Shown: in pieces, positions 1 to 12,689 of the stretch | Layout of the letters: every line of letters begins with the position of its first letter | Position numbering within the stretch: the first letter of the stretch is position 1 | Source: Lutraria lutraria | Taxonomy: Eukaryota > Mollusca > Bivalvia > Venerida > Mactridae | DNA length: 64,000 nucleotides | Direction: 5' to 3' | NCBI GenBank assembly: GCA_964023205.1 | Contig: OZ026844.1 | Span: forward strand, 13,626,790-13,690,789 | Made by a program: the position numbers and the translations under genes | Notes under the pieces: model-generated | Database searches by the model: none | Seen by the model: only the letters and a program-made list of their open reading frames with translations | What the model was told of the DNA's origin: nothing

Positions 1-450
1 TAATCCTACAAACTACTGGCCTCACTGGCTTTATTCTACACAATTTCTCAAAATCACAAGCACATTATTATTTCAATCAGTAGTGAATAATTCAGTGCTT
101 TCAGCGCTTTGATTATTCACATGTTAATCTTATCCAGCCTTCAGTTTAATTAGCGAAATGTTACAATAAGCGTGAAAGTGATCAGCACTATCTTTGACAT
201 AAATATCTTAAACTACATTCTTATTAGAGTCATGTAGACAGATTAATATTAAAGTGCAACACAAACAAAATTGAAAGTATGCATATAGAAATCAAAACAA
301 AAAGTCAGCAACGCAAGGAACAGTTTGTCATAGACAAAAAGTGAAGTTGGCATAATGAGAATCAACTGTAGAATGAAGTGTACAAAAAGTGTATTGTAAA
401 GTTCAATTTTCCTTTATGTTATTAATAACTATTTCAAGCAAGACCCTGTG
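1..450. other. Unassigned AT-rich sequence
   Basis: No open frame of note, no inverted-repeat pair and no repeat copy was recognised here. It is AT-rich, non-coding-looking sequence. Confidence 0.4.
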
Positions 451-457
451 TTCAATA

Positions 458-990
458 AACACATATACCCCCGGCGGCACACTTGACGCAACAGATCTCG
501 ATGGAATTTTGTCATCTGAAATTGGTAATGCTATAGGGCTGATTTAGAACTTGAGCACTTACCTCTTGTCCAGTGGCTGCCATTCATCTTTGTATACTGA
601 AAAATATAAATTGCCAACATGATTATTTGTATACATGTTTTATAGAATAATAAAAATAAACTAGACAGAAGCACCATAAGGTGGAGCAAAACATGCCCAA
701 TAGTATAATTGATACTGTAAAAACATTATTTTGGGGTACTTTTTGTGCATATGACCTTTGACCCCCTAAGTGTGACCATGAAGTAAGCCTTCCAAAACAT
801 GGAAGCTGCACTTCATCTCAATGTGGTGAACATTTGAGTAAAGTTTCTTCAAAAACCTTTGCGGACTTAAAGAGTTACAGAGTGGAAAAAATGTCGTCTT
901 GATCTGGTAATCATTTGAGTAAAACCTTCAAGGGGCTAAAGAGTAACAGAGCGAAACGAAATTGCCGATGGACGGACAGATGCACGCCAG
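458..990 (+). repeat. Short dispersed element opening with CCCCCGGCGGCAC (partial)
   Basis: The segment opens with a 'tacccccggcggcac' motif like those at 6351 and 46789. It contains TGACCTTTGACCC at 752-764 and ends near a 'gacggacagatgcacgcc' motif, as the tandem-cored repeats in this window do. Within it, about 825-950 holds two related stretches ('aaagagttacagag' and 'aaagagtaacagag'). A clean right terminus (GGGGCATA) is missing, so the copy is partial or diverged. Confidence 0.45.
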
Positions 991-2334
991 CACCTTAACA
1001 TAATACATCACTTCAGACATATAAAAATAAATACTGAGGTATTCCATATTAAACTCAAAATACAGTTAAAATGCGAAAAACAACAAACATTACATACACA
1101 TATTGCAAAAGAACACACAAAGAAATTAATGTTTACATTTGTGGTGATTCGAATTTGTGACAAAATGGCCACCTGCCATTTTAGTTATGCATCCTAAAGA
1201 AATGGCATTGTTCAATAATTACTGAAAGTACATAACTGAAATGAGTTTTTATCAATAGCTAATGATTAAATGTACATTTTTGCACCAGTAAAATAATATT
1301 TGATGATTAACGAAGTATCTATAATTCTCACCTGAACTTATGCTAATTCCAGTTGTCAAAATAATGTATCATAATAATATCAAAATTGATTTAAACTACA
1401 ATGTCCAACAATAACTTCAATATGTCATTGAGGGTTTCCATATTTTAAATTTTCACTTTTAAATGTTCTTCCATGTTTATTTTCAATTTTAAACACAGTC
1501 CTCAATTTTCACATTGTACAAAAATCATCCAAACATGTGTTTACACTAAGTACTACACAGTAGCCTAAACAAACATTGAAGAAAATTCACTGTGTGAAAG
1601 TTGAGGACTGTGTTAAGAATGGAAAATAAACATTGTGCACCTCGCCCAGGGTCAAACTCAAAACAATGAAACTTGTTGTAAGCTATACAAAATTCTAAAC
1701 TAAAAAAATATTCATAACTGCCATCATTTGGTGAATCTTTATTGCAAAATATGAGCAGAAGAAAGTTCAAACAGAATCAACCAAAACTACTTACAACAAA
1801 TCCAATATCCTTAAAACCCATTAAAATAAATAGACAAAGTACAACTTTCAATATTTGTTACCCTGAGTACACCAAAAACTAAAACCTGAGTGAATCTGAT
1901 TGGTCAGGACCCTTTGTTGACCAATCAATGACAAGCTTATTAAAAAGAATTTGAATGTCTACAATATTCACCAATAAAAGTCTATGTTACAATTGTGATT
2001 CAAATGACAAAATCTTCAACAGCAAGTGTGACTTTTTCAATAGAAAAATACCTGCTAAACACAAGGTGAACTATGAACTTACACCTTCCAGGTTTATACT
2101 TTAATTGCCTTTGTAAGCTATTCACACTTATCTTCTCAAGCAAAAGAAGTAAAAGATAATTTTTATGAAGAAATCACTTAATGAAATAATACATAACCAT
2201 ATGCATCTTAATCTACATAAAATTAAGAACAAATTGATACCAAATATGAATATATTTCACCTCCCAGATTCCAACTGATAAATACAAAATGTTAATTCAT
2301 TTTAATTCTGAATAGAAAGTTACAAGTCTGTGTT
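991..2334. other. Unassigned AT-rich sequence
   Basis: No coding region, inverted-repeat pair or recognised repeat was found. Open frames on the minus strand (for example 1546-1770) have low-complexity, hydrophobic composition and no motif, so I treat them as chance. Confidence 0.4.
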
Positions 2335-2860
2335 TCCTGGAGAGTAGTAAAATTATGTTGCCAATGAGAGGTTGTTGCTCTAAAAAGGTTAAATCAATTC
2401 TTAAATCCTTCAGTTGGTAAAACTTATACTGTTGTAGAAGGGAGGTTGTTGCTCAAGATAGGGCCACTCTGGAGAGGTTGTGCTGTACAATAAAATAAGT
2501 ATTCAAAAAATCCTATAAACCATGAAGCATCAAAAACATCATGAACAGCTATATAAATTATACATTGCCTTGAATTAATTATCAATTAACAAAAAAAATA
2601 AAAGCAACAACCTTAAAATTGAGCCATACCTAAGTCACAACCGTTCTTGCGAACATGTACCTGATTCTTCCATTTTATGTACAGTGCATACTCTCCAAAG
2701 CAACACCCTTTGGGAGTAGCAAAATTATGTTGTTGTTAAGAGGTTGTTGCTTTTGAGAGGTTAAATCATTAGTTAAATTATGCAGTGGGAAAAAATTATC
2801 CTGTTGTTGAAGGGAGGTTGTTTAAGAGAGGGCTGCTCTAGAGAGGTTGCACAATATGAT
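2335..2860 (+). repeat. Direct repeat pair, about 155 bp each
   Basis: Two diverged direct copies lie at about 2335-2495 and 2700-2860. Both carry 'gtagyaaaattatgttg', then 'gaggttgttgct', then 'gaagggaggttgtt', and end in 'gagaggttg'. About 200 bp of unrelated AT-rich sequence separates them. No open frame spans them. Either a dispersed element with two monomers or a local duplication would explain this. Confidence 0.6.
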
Positions 2861-2921
2861 AAACTGTAAATCACTTTATATTCGTGTGATCTTTATTTCG
2901 AATTTTTGTTTACCCTGAATA

Positions 2922-3844
2922 CAGTCTTCGCTAAAGTGGGAAAAAAATGCCAGACATTCGGTCAGGCATCAAAAATATTTGGCTGGACCGAATCAATTTT
3001 GGCCGGACAGAAAAATCTTAGTAGTAAACAATAAAAAGAATAAAATAACACTTTATAACAATTAAAATCACATGTTTTAAAAAAATTTCATAGCACAATA
3101 TTAAACAAAAAGAAACAGGACTCATTTTGTCTATTAGTCGGAAAATTTTCATTTGGACACACAACAGCATTAAATATTTTTGTTTTATTTGAATTTCTAT
3201 GTTTTTTTAATAAGATATGCCTACGATGACTATCAAATACAGGAATCGGACCGTAAAGCGGGCATTTATTCATGATTATGATAATTAGTTTTATTCGGCA
3301 ATATTTTGACTTTATCGCTATGCATAGATAAGTATAATAAAAGTGGATTGGGGAATGTCCATCCAAAACAACAACATGCATGTACACACTTTCATTTATC
3401 AGGCACAGTGAAACAACATAGACCGTAAAAATTGCATTTTTTATTATTATACGAAATGCGTACCAATTATACAAAATGGAAAAGCAATGCATCCCGAGGA
3501 CGGACATCTACACTGTGTCTGCACTTTTTGGCAGAAATGTGCGTCAGAGGCCAAAATGATTCACTGTCTGATTTGTTTGGATGAAAAATGGTTTCGAAGA
3601 ACAAACAATTTTATATAATGCACTAAAAGGCGAGAGTACTACAGGTGTAGTTTAATCAGCAACGCAGAAATGTTGCCAAACCACCATTTAAACAACCAAC
3701 ATGCGAATGCGCGATTATTCATACCAGCTGATTTCATACCAAATGTTACGAATATTTCAACGGTCATGAGGACCGGCAAACTTTGATTGTTATCGGACTG
3801 AACTGAATATCATCGGTCTTGTCCGGCGACTTTCACGAAGACTG
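2922..3844. mobile_element. hAT-like non-autonomous DNA transposon (923 bp)
   Basis: The left end reads CAGTCTTCGCTAAAGTGG and the right end is its imperfect inverse, ending CGAAGACTG. CTGAATA flanks both sides directly (2915-2921 and 3845-3851). A 7-bp match is close to the 8 bp expected of hAT elements. The interior has GGCCGGAC/GTCCGGC motifs near the ends and no transposase. The 139-residue minus-strand frame at 3088-3507 has no recognisable domain. A core around 3240-3350 also occurs in the element at 61279-62526. Confidence 0.7.
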
Positions 3845-3948
3845 CTGAATATATTAACGTATTTACAAATTCACGTCTGAAAGCTCTTAATTTATATTTT
3901 GCGAAGGCTTTGAATTACAATATAAACTAAAACTGTCACAGAGGTGAC

Positions 3949-4590
3949 TTATACCCCTGCCGCCACATTGACACTAAGAATGTGATAGTACACTTTACGG
4001 CTACTTTCAAGGGGAAATAACTCTGCAAAGAATGGATCACTGGGCATGAAAATTGTGTCTTGCACATCTACATTTTATATTGATAATATATTTCAAGTTT
4101 CAATTCAATCCCTTGAAAAATGTGGAAGAAGTTTTCTCCGCAAACTAAGACTGCCATTCTACACTATATGGCTAAGTTCAAGGGCACATAACTCTGGAAT
4201 GAGTGAATTGCTGGGTATGAAAATTGTGTCTTGCACATGTACACTTCATGGTGATAACATATTTCAAGTTTCAATTCAATCCCTAGAAAAATGTCGAAGC
4301 AGTTCACTCCACAAACTAAGAGTGCCATTCTACACTATATGGCTAAGTTCAAGGGCACATAACTCTGGAATGAGTGAATAGCTGGGAATGAAAATTGTGT
4401 CTTGCACATGTACACTTCATGGTGATAACATATTTCAAGTTTCATTGCAATTGCTTAAAGAATGTGAAAGTAGTTTGCTCCACAAACTTTTGATATTTTA
4501 TGCGGACGGACGGACCGACCAACCAACCAACGGACCGACAGAGTGACTCCAATATACCTCCTCTCAAACTTCATTTGCGGGGGTATAATA
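3949..4590 (+). repeat. Tandem-cored short element (ACCCC...GGGGT termini)
   Basis: The element starts TTATACCCCTGCCGCC and ends TGCGGGGGTATAATA, so its ends are short inverted repeats. Between them lie three to four tandem monomers of about 175 bp containing 'tgaaaattgtgtcttgcacat' and 'atatttcaagtttcaatt' (first at 4046, then 4216 and 4389). A 'ggacggacggaccgaccaac' tract precedes the right end. The plus-strand frame at 4046-4381 is a by-product of the tandem monomers. Confidence 0.7.
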
Positions 4591-4952
4591 TATAGATAAA
4601 TAAAACGGGTTAAACATACATCATGCATTACCTGCAAAAATTAATCCCTATTGTTATCTTAAGTAATGTGTTTAAATTTCCAGTTTGTGCAAAAGCAAAA
4701 GATCATAATACCAAACATTGTCCCTCAGGAAATATGCACAATGTTTGTTTGTTTTATGTGTTTTAGTCACACCAATTAGCAATTGCAAAACAATATACAT
4801 GTAGTGTACATACCGACAAGTGGTATGTTTTTTCATCAGTCTGTAATGAAAATCTCGGACAATGATCTTCCGATATCAATTACGTTATACTAATAAATTT
4901 ATGCGGATTTATGAATTCGCGAAGCCTTCCATTCACGAATAATAGCGAAAAT

Positions 4953-6106
4953 AACAAGAGGGCCAAGATGGCCCTATATCTCTCACATGACAATCACTGT
5001 TCACTCATTAAAACATTGTTTTGAACCGGTGACCTAGTTTTTGACCCCAGACAACCTATGTTCGAATTTGTCTTACATATCATTAAGACAAACAGTCTGA
5101 CTAGGTTTGGTGAAGATACAATCAAAATTTGACATCTACAGTGTTAATAAGGTTTTCCTAAGATTTGACCTTGTGACCTGGTTTTTGACCCTAGGTGACC
5201 CATATTTGAACTTGTCCTTAATATCATTAAGACAAACAATCTGACAAGGTTTGGCCAAGATACAATCAAAACCATGACATTTAGAGCTTTTACAAGATTT
5301 TTACCTAAGATTTGTGACCCAGTTTTGGAACCCGGCTGACCCATGTTCATCCTTCACCCACATATCATTGAGGCAAACATTTTGACAAGGTTTGGTGAAG
5401 ATCCAATTAAAACTGTGGCATCTACAGTGTTAACAAAGTTTTCCTAAGATTTGACCTGGTGACCTAGTTATTGACCCCAGATGACCCATATTTATACTTG
5501 ACCGTTATATCATTAAAACAAACGATTTGACAAAGTTTGGTGAAGATCCAATAATAACTGTGAAATCTACAGTGTTAACATGGTTTTTCATAAGATTTGA
5601 CCTAGCGACCTAGTTTTTGACCCAAGATGACCCTTGTTCAACTCGTCCAAGATATTATGAAGACAAACATTCTGACAAGGTTTCATGATCATCCAATCAA
5701 AACAGTGACTTCTAGAGTGTTCACAAGGTTTTCCAGCAATTTACCCTAGTGACCTAATTTTACTACAGAAATTACCCATTTTCAAACTTGACCTACATAT
5801 TATTAAAATAAACATTCTGACAAAGTTTCATGAAGATACAGTCAAAACAGTGATTTCTAAAGTGTTCACAAGGTTTTCCCTTATTCGGCCCTGGTGACCT
5901 AGTTTTTGACCATAAATGGCCCAATATCGAACTCGTCCGAGATTTTGTTGATATTAATGTTCTGACCCAGTTTTGCTAAAATCGAGCCAAAAATGTGGCC
6001 CCTAGTGTGGTCACAACATAAAGTTTGACGACGCACACCGCTTGACGCCAGACGGCGAGTGATCCTAATAGCTCACTTTGTCACTTTGTGACATGTGAGC
6101 TAAAAA
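4953..6106 (+). repeat. Type A dispersed repeat, copy 1
   Basis: It starts AACAAGAGGGCCAAGATGGC (a GGGCCA/TGGCCC hairpin), followed by CTCACATGACA. It then carries about eight tandem monomers of roughly 125 bp containing 'aagatttgacctggtgacct' and 'agtttttgaccc'. It ends with 'gacgacgcacaccgc', 'ggcgagtgatcctaatagct' and GTGACATGTGAGCTAAAAA. The ends are inverted (GCTCACATG/CATGTGAGC in sister copies). It interrupts a 'gcgaataa'-rich sequence related to the miniature element at 32273. The minus-strand open frames inside are tandem-repeat artefacts. Confidence 0.85.
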
Positions 6107-6342
6107 CATTGCGAATAATACCCGATTTACAGTAATAAGTTATAAAGGTTGTAAAGTTAAACCCAAGTTAATAAGTTGCTACCCGGGATCAATATAGGGA
6201 ACATCGCCATGAGGTCACGCGCGCCTGTTATCAGTTTGTAAACATCGCTGGTGGGCAAAAGAATCAATATCCGGTTATCACCACCATTACAGTTCCCGAC
6301 ACATTCTTTTTCATAAATAATAAGAACGCTGCATTCAATAAA

Positions 6343-6556
6343 CGCGTATGCCCCCGGTGGCATGCTTGTGCAGCAACAGTCCATTTGAACAATGTCAAGG
6401 TCAAAGTCGGTGTTTGATCATTATGGGTGGATTGAGAAAGGTCATAAGCAACAACTGTAGAAGTATCAAAGCATTCTAGCAAGCGGTATTGGTGCTATGG
6501 ACGGACAGGGCAATCACTATATGCCCGACATCAAAGATACTGAGGGCATAAAAACA
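6343..6556 (+). repeat. Short element with GCCCCCGG...GAGGGCATA ends
   Basis: It opens with 'cgtatgcccccggtggcatg' and ends with 'gagggcataaaaaca' after a 'ggacggacagggcaatcact' stretch. This is the same end pattern as the elements at 28187 and 46757, but without a tandem core. The two overlapping minus-strand open frames here are not convincing genes. Confidence 0.5.
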
Positions 6557-6645
6557 TAGTTATGTTTCGGTCTTGAGTAGTTTTTTGCTGCACAATTAGT
6601 TGACAGAAGGGTTCTATAGATGTATGGCGTATGGATTATAACAAA

Positions 6646-7806
6646 AACAAGAGGGCCAAGATGGCCCTATATCGCTCACATGACAATCACTGTTCACTCA
6701 TTAAAACATTGTTTTGAACCAGTGACCTAGTTTTTGACCCCAGACGACCTATGTTCGAATTTGTCTTACATATCATTAAGACAAACAGTCTGACTAGGTT
6801 TGGTGAAGATATGATCAAAATTTGACATCTACAGTGTTAATAAGGTTTTCCTAAGATTTGACCTTGTGACCTGGTTTTTGACCCTAGGTGACCCATATTT
6901 GAACTTGTTCTTAATATCATTAAGACAAACAATCTGACAAGGTTTGGCCAAGATCCAATGAAAACCATGACATTTAGAGCTTTTACAAGATTTTTACCTA
7001 AGATTTGACCTTGTGACCCAGTTTTTGAACCCGGCTGACCCATGTTCATCCTTGACCCACATATCATTGAGGCAAACATTTTGACAAGGTTTGGTGAAGA
7101 TCCAATTAAAACTGTGACATCTACAGTGTTAACAAAGTTTTCCTAAGATTTGACCTGGTGACCTAGTTATTGACCCCAGATGACCCATATTTATACTTGA
7201 CCGTTATATCATTAAAACAAACGATTTGACAAAGTTTGGTGAAGATCCAATAATAACTGTGAAATCTACAGTGTTAACATGGTTTTTCATAAGATTTGAC
7301 CTAGCGACCTAGTTTTTGACCCAAGATGACCCATGTTCGAACTCCTCCAAGATATTATGAAGACAAACATTCTGACAAGGTTTCATGATCATCCAATCAA
7401 AACAGTGACTTCTAGAGTGTTCACAAGGTTTTCCAGCAATTTGCCCTAGTGACCTAATTTTACTACAGAAATTACCCATTTTCAAACTTGACCTACATAT
7501 TATTAAAATAAACATTCTGACAAAGTTTCATGAAGATAAATTCAGAACAGTGATTTCTAAAGTGTTCACAATATTTTTCCTTATTTGGCCCTGGTGACCT
7601 AGTTTTTGACCCCAAATGGCCCAATATCGAACTCGTCCGAGATTTTGTTGATATTAACGTTCTGACCCAGTTTTGCTAAAATTGAGCCAAAAATGTGGCC
7701 CCTAGTGTGGTCACAACAAAAAGTTTGACGACGCACGACGCCGGACGCCGGACGGAGAGTGATCCTAATAGCTCACTTTGTCACTTTGTGACATGTGAGC
7801 TAAAAA
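6646..7806 (+). repeat. Type A dispersed repeat, copy 2
   Basis: Full-length copy, very similar to copy 1. It starts AACAAGAGGGCCAAGATGGC with CGCTCACATGACA and ends GTGACATGTGAGCTAAAAA. Between them are tandem monomers of about 125 bp, then 'gacgacgcacgacgccggac'. The minus-strand frames at 6837-7079 and 7309-7515 recur in the other copies and reflect the monomer length, not selection. Confidence 0.87.
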
Positions 7807-8492
7807 CTCTGGTGCATGAATAGTTAAATGACTTTCTGCCATCTACAGGGAGAACCCAGTCCTAATTAAAATAGTGGCGGTTAATAAGAATTAAATAGTT
7901 TTCAATCTAATCATAGTTCGTCTTGATTTTCATAATCATAGATATCTTAAGTGGACAATTAATCTAGACAAGGCTTTTAATTGTTCTCTTATTATCTGGT
8001 ACTCTGACAGTTTAAAGATAGTATGTGCATTTCAAACACATGAAATTCGAAATACTTAAATTACTCCTTATGCTCAACATTCAATAAATGTCTGCGCATA
8101 CCGGACATAATATACAGCATACATATTTTTACACTCGTTACACTGGTAAAATTTATCATAATGTTGTCATATTTTTTACAGAATAAATTCAGCTTATTAA
8201 TTTCATGAGCATTTCTTGTTACATATATACAAGCACATTTTTTCCACTACATGTATAATCACCTAATAATTCATTTAAGTCACAGTTAAGATTTTCCTTA
8301 AAAAACACACAATTTTTTCCTTAAATTATAAGGAAGGTCGTTGCTTCCTTAAATCTGTTAAAGACGTCCTTAAGTATAAAAAAAATTCAATAAGTATGTT
8401 TAGAAATCGCATAAAATGTCAAATTCAGGTGTATTCACATTTTTTTTTTAGTAGTTTGAACGTAATTATTGTGTCTGCCAAAAATTTGTATC
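7807..8492. other. Unassigned AT-rich sequence
   Basis: Nothing recognisable. About 8290-8370 has a locally repeated 'ttccttaaa' theme. Confidence 0.35.
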
Positions 8493-8500
8493 ATTAATAT

Positions 8501-9909
8501 TAGGGATGTCAACCAGAGTCCGGATATCCGAACGTTCGGATCCTGTTCTGAAGTTTGGATCCGATTTTTGGATCCGGATGTTCGTATCAAAATACTACCC
8601 ACGTCTAAAATACATATAACTGATGCTGAAATCGACTGTCATAAAATATAATCAAAGTGTTGAACACACAGGGTGCAATTAAGTCGAGGTCGTCATGGTG
8701 ATGACACTTCAACATAGTATAATTTATGCTAGGCCTACAATATACACCGGTGTCACTATTGACATCGTATATCAACATTTTACTTAAAGTACGGTATATT
8801 GCGATTTTATTTAAATGTCAAAACTGAATAATAGTACTGACGATTAATTTTTCACACGTCTTATTATAATGAAAGTTTGTCATTTAATGATCGAATGTTG
8901 ACAATTGGTGCACATGCAGTTCTAACTAAAGACTTATTATAAATAAAGTTTATTTAGTGATACTGCATAATCAACGTCAACGTCCCAGACCAATTTGAGT
9001 AGCATAAAACGACTTTAAAATCAGTCCATGAAAGTTTAATAAAATTCGGTGCATCGCTAAGCCTGTACGTGCATAATGTCACAAACCTTGCTGTATGTTG
9101 TTCGCGCCATTCTCAATACCCCAATTATTAAAACACGTTGAGGTAATCATACTATCGCGCGGGGCGATCATTTGTTAATCCCATCAAATCGATGTTGATA
9201 GTAAGTAGTCCCAACACATGGGAGACAAGAGTAAAACAATTAATGCACTGATCTTTTGTGTTAAGTGATGTGTTTGCACAAAGTTAGCGCTTTCAATTGT
9301 TTAAAACAAATTATGCTGCATATAATTATGCGTTAAGTTTGAGTTAAAGAATTCAAAAGTCGTTCCGAACGCAGATTCCGTTGCATTTAGGTTTAATATA
9401 GGCGGTGAATTGTTTTAGAAGTTGGTATCAAAGAAAAATTAGTAACAGCAAAGGACGCCGACATTCTTTGGTCCAGTTTTAGAGACAATTCGCCATTACT
9501 ATTTATTAAATAACCTGTGTAACTTAAGATACGCGTCATCATCTAACTGGCAGGTATAGAGACATGATGACGCACACACGCTTTACTCAGGAATGTTCCA
9601 TCTGGACTAAAATAGAAACCTGGCAGTGAATCTTTGAAATGGTTCACACCGGTTTGAGCAAAATACGTGCAGAGTTTGATTGTATTGTGCGTATTTGTTT
9701 TTCATTATTATTCGTTTTTTAGTCAATATTAAATATGATATTAATTTAAAATAAATGAAACAAGCGATGAACAGATAATCGCGAAAACTGGTTACGATAA
9801 AACAGTAAATGCTAAATAACAGTGTAAAGATCGATCCGAACATCCGGATGTAACCGGATGTCTGATCCGAATATCCGGATACTTGATTCAGTCAATTTTG
9901 ACATCCCTA
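8501..9909. mobile_element. hAT non-autonomous DNA transposon with perfect 8-bp duplication
   Basis: The left end is TAGGGATGTCAA and the right end its inverse TTGACATCCCTA. The 8-bp direct repeat ATTAATAT flanks the element exactly (8493-8500 and 9910-9917), which is diagnostic of hAT insertion. Both subterminal regions are packed with palindromic CCGGATATCCGAA / GGATCCGGA motifs (8519-8585 and 9831-9880), probable transposase-binding sites. No transposase frame is present in the 1.4 kb between. Confidence 0.88.
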
Positions 9910-10117
9910 ATTAATATTATCCTTTTAAGGTATTGGGCTTTAATGTCGGGTCAAATCAACTTTTGCCAATTTATAGATTCAAAAACTAAACCATAATTAT
10001 ATACTAAGATAAACCAACAGTATAAAGAAGAATTTACAATTTTTTTAACAACGATAACTACTCTGTTTATAGAAATATATTACAACAAATAGGCTTAAAT
10101 GACTATAAATGTATAAT

Positions 10118-10503
10118 CAGGGCTTGACACTAACAATGGTCTTTTAACTAGAGGCTACCTATTTTCTCCAAGGACAACCTAGGTTTCCAAGTTGGGTATC
10201 CCGTCGGGCTATCTGAAATTTGGGTGACCTGAATTGTATAAATCTATGTAAATTAAATAATAAAGCTTACAAACTTTTGTTAGATCTGATGTTTGTTCAA
10301 CTTTGTTCAATATAAAATCTGATGTTCATACTTGTATTGCATTCTAATAATTAAGTACACATGAAATAAAGGCATTGAAATAAAATGACAAACATATTTT
10401 TATGTATTAAAATGAGGACTACCTATAATTTGCAAGGACTTCCTCATTTTCTATGCAAGAAGTCCTGCAGACTACCTCTTGAAAAAGTTAGTGTCAAGCC
10501 CTG
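10118..10503. mobile_element. Miniature element, CAGGGCTTGACACTAAC ends, copy 1
   Basis: The ends are perfect inverted repeats, CAGGGCTTGACACTAAC and GTTAGTGTCAAGCCCTG. A 5-bp direct repeat ATAAT flanks it (10113-10117, 10504-10508). 'ggctacctattttctccaag' follows the left end and an inverted 'gactacctc' precedes the right end. A sister copy lies at 33546-33952, also with a 5-bp duplication, so 5 bp is probably the family rule. A hAT relative with short duplications would fit, but this is inference. Confidence 0.85.
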
Positions 10504-10544
10504 ATAATGCAGGATACCGCGCCTCATTTTTTTTATAATGTCCT

Positions 10545-10850
10545 CTGTTTGTTAGATACTTAGGCAGTCTTTATCAAAAATGTGTTTTTCATTAGCTTCA
10601 TGAATTATTGATTAATTATTTTGATGAACTTTGATTAACAATTCATGAAACTTCCTGATCTGATCATGAACTTATGATGTTCATGAACAGTTCGTTAAGT
10701 TTTATCAATTGTTCACAAACATTTGTTGAACGGTTAATGAAACTCAGGTTCATAAACTGTTGATGAGTTATATTGATGAACCTTTGATTAACTTTGATGA
10801 ACAATTCATGAAACTTCATAAACTGTTCATAAAATTAACAAATTCTCAAT
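10545..10850. repeat. Degenerate repeats of GTTCATGAAC-like palindromes
   Basis: Variants of 'ttcatgaac', 'gttcataaac' and 'gatgaactttgattaac' recur about a dozen times on both strands. This looks like simple-sequence expansion of a short palindrome. No boundaries were found. Confidence 0.5.
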
Positions 10851-10898
10851 AGGGGTGTTATCTTAATTATGAATTAGAACTTGAGGGTCAAGTATATA

Positions 10899-11541
10899 CA
10901 GTCAAAACTCGTTATATCGAAGTTCGTGGGACTTGCCAAAATACTTCGATATAAACGAACTTCGATATAGGAATTTCGATATCTGTGTAGCTAAAGTCAG
11001 TGTGTCGTAATAATAACGTAATCGTGTTATTTAGTGTACGGGATTGTAACGGGTTATAAGAATACGGTATTTATATCGGTACTTATACGGGTACTTTCGA
11101 TATATTTATTTTGCTATATACATTTCAAATATGCATAAGATAGTTTTAAATGAGCGTATAGCAGCTTAAATAATAATTTGTTTCATCAACGAAAAGTTTG
11201 CATCAGTTATATAATCGTGAGAATGGACACGATCATGTTTATACAGCTGTCAATAATTAAATATCGATTTTAAATTGTAAGTGTTTGTTTGCGGAAAAGG
11301 TGCGAACATTTCTTTTGCAAGTTTGCGACATAATTGGTTCGACATAAATGGTCACTTTATAGTTGAAAATATTCGGTTCGGACCCAAAATCTACTTCAAT
11401 ATATAAAAATATCGAGAACCAAAAATTCGATATACATGCGTTTTTTTAATATGTAATAAGAAGGATAAGAAGGACTTTATCTTTACTTCGATATAAGCGG
11501 GATTTCGATATAAGTGATTTCGATATAATGAGTTTCGACTG
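10899..11541. mobile_element. pogo-type miniature element (Tc1/mariner superfamily)
   Basis: The left end is CAGTCAAAACTCGTTATATC and the right end its inverse, ATAATGAGTTTCGACTG. TA precedes the left end, while the right flank is CA, so the expected TA duplication is decayed. 'acttcgatataa' motifs cluster at both ends (10940-10985 and 11486-11530). No open frame is present. Confidence 0.75.
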
Positions 11542-12284
11542 CAGTTTTTAAAAATGTTCATCTTTCAGCCAATTAACCACAATTATCAAGGAAAAGCTAC
11601 ACTCTATGAATCATGACATACAGCAAGAAATTACTAGCTGAAGATCCAAACAAATTCAGTACCTTCAACACTTTGATTTGTATACACACTTTGAACTGTA
11701 TAAACCGGCTGCACTGTACTTTTGACTCTCAACACTGAGAGACAATATAGTATTGTGGCACTACTTTTGTGAATGAAAATATTTCCTAGACGACTTATAC
11801 TTATGAGTATTAGTTTATAATAGCTGTTTGTGAGTACAGTACGGTTCGGCAATTTATCACCTGTAGTGGCGATTTTCTTCGTGGCATCGATCTTGAAGAA
11901 AAACGCAAATCAACGCAATGTCGCTATTCACTGCATTTAATTACTTCTTATCAGACGGTAATCTTTGACCGCTAAGGATCACGGTCATTCGCGTACGTTT
12001 AAAGCCGACTTTCAAGTAGCTAAAATGATATTTATTGTGAATGTTTCTTCTACATTTGCTTTCTGTTGACCGTTCATTTTCCGAAAACAGAATTAGTTTA
12101 TTTTCCGAAAACAGTCACATGGTAAGATAATTCAGGATTTAACACTTACTAAATCCGTTGGCAAGAGACGGACATTTTGTTAAGATGGAAATCCCATTCT
12201 TGAAGTAAATATGTAGAAAAACCTGCGAATATGCTAAGCAAATTTGTGAACTGTGTAGCCATGTTTTACATATGCAGTGTACAG
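11542..12284. other. Unassigned sequence
   Basis: No repeat or coding region was recognised. The TTTTCCGAAAACAG motif occurs twice (about 12077 and 12101). The minus-strand frame at 11634-11852 has no recognisable domain. Confidence 0.35.
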
Positions 12285-12420
12285 GGCGAGATTAACGTGT
12301 CTACAAAATCTGTAGCCGAATCTAAAAATAGCGTTAAATGGTTTCCCCTACCACAACCAAAGAAGAAGTTCTTCACCAAACGCCAAAAAAATAATTCCAT
12401 GGAGAAGGCGGTATTCGGTC
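12285..12420 (+). other. Possible orphan exon
   Basis: An acceptor-like 'gtgtacag' precedes an open stretch starting GEINVSTKSVAESKNSVKWF and continuing with a lysine-rich segment (KKKFFTKRQKN). Its amino-acid use looks more protein-like than the surrounding open frames. No domain was recognised and no partner exon was found. It could be a fragment of a host gene or of a mobile element. Confidence 0.25.
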
Positions 12421-12609
12421 ATATCTGGTTCACACTGTCCATATAAAACGACTTTAGTGTAAAGATTATATGTAATATATGTTGCTTAATGAATGGAATC
12501 AAATGAAATATGTTAAAACAAAAGTCGAACATGATGAGATTACTGCGCAGCTGAACTATTGACAGTCGGTTTATATGTATATAAAAAAATGAACTGCAAT
12601 TTAGCATGG

Positions 12610-12682
12610 ATATTGGTGGTCCAGCGGTAAGGATGCTTGCTTACGGAGTGAAAGGTCCTAGGTTTGATACTCGGTAGTAGCT
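12610..12682 (+). other. tRNA-like sequence (SINE head or pseudo-tRNA)
   Basis: It has an A-box-like 'tggtccagcggtaagg', a TAC triplet where an anticodon would sit, and a B-box-like 'ggtttgatact'. A run of eight to nine T, a possible RNA polymerase III terminator, follows. The T-arm pairing is imperfect and the acceptor stem is poor, so it is not a functional tRNA gene. Confidence 0.5.
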
Positions 12683-12689
12683 TAATTTT

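Noticed and set aside
6837..7079. Recurrent minus-strand frame of about 80 residues (MFASMICGSRMNMGQPGSKT...), also at 5144, 14530 and 18318
   Set aside because: It is the reverse strand of type A tandem monomers whose length allows open reading. It appears in every copy and has no start context, domain or selection signature.
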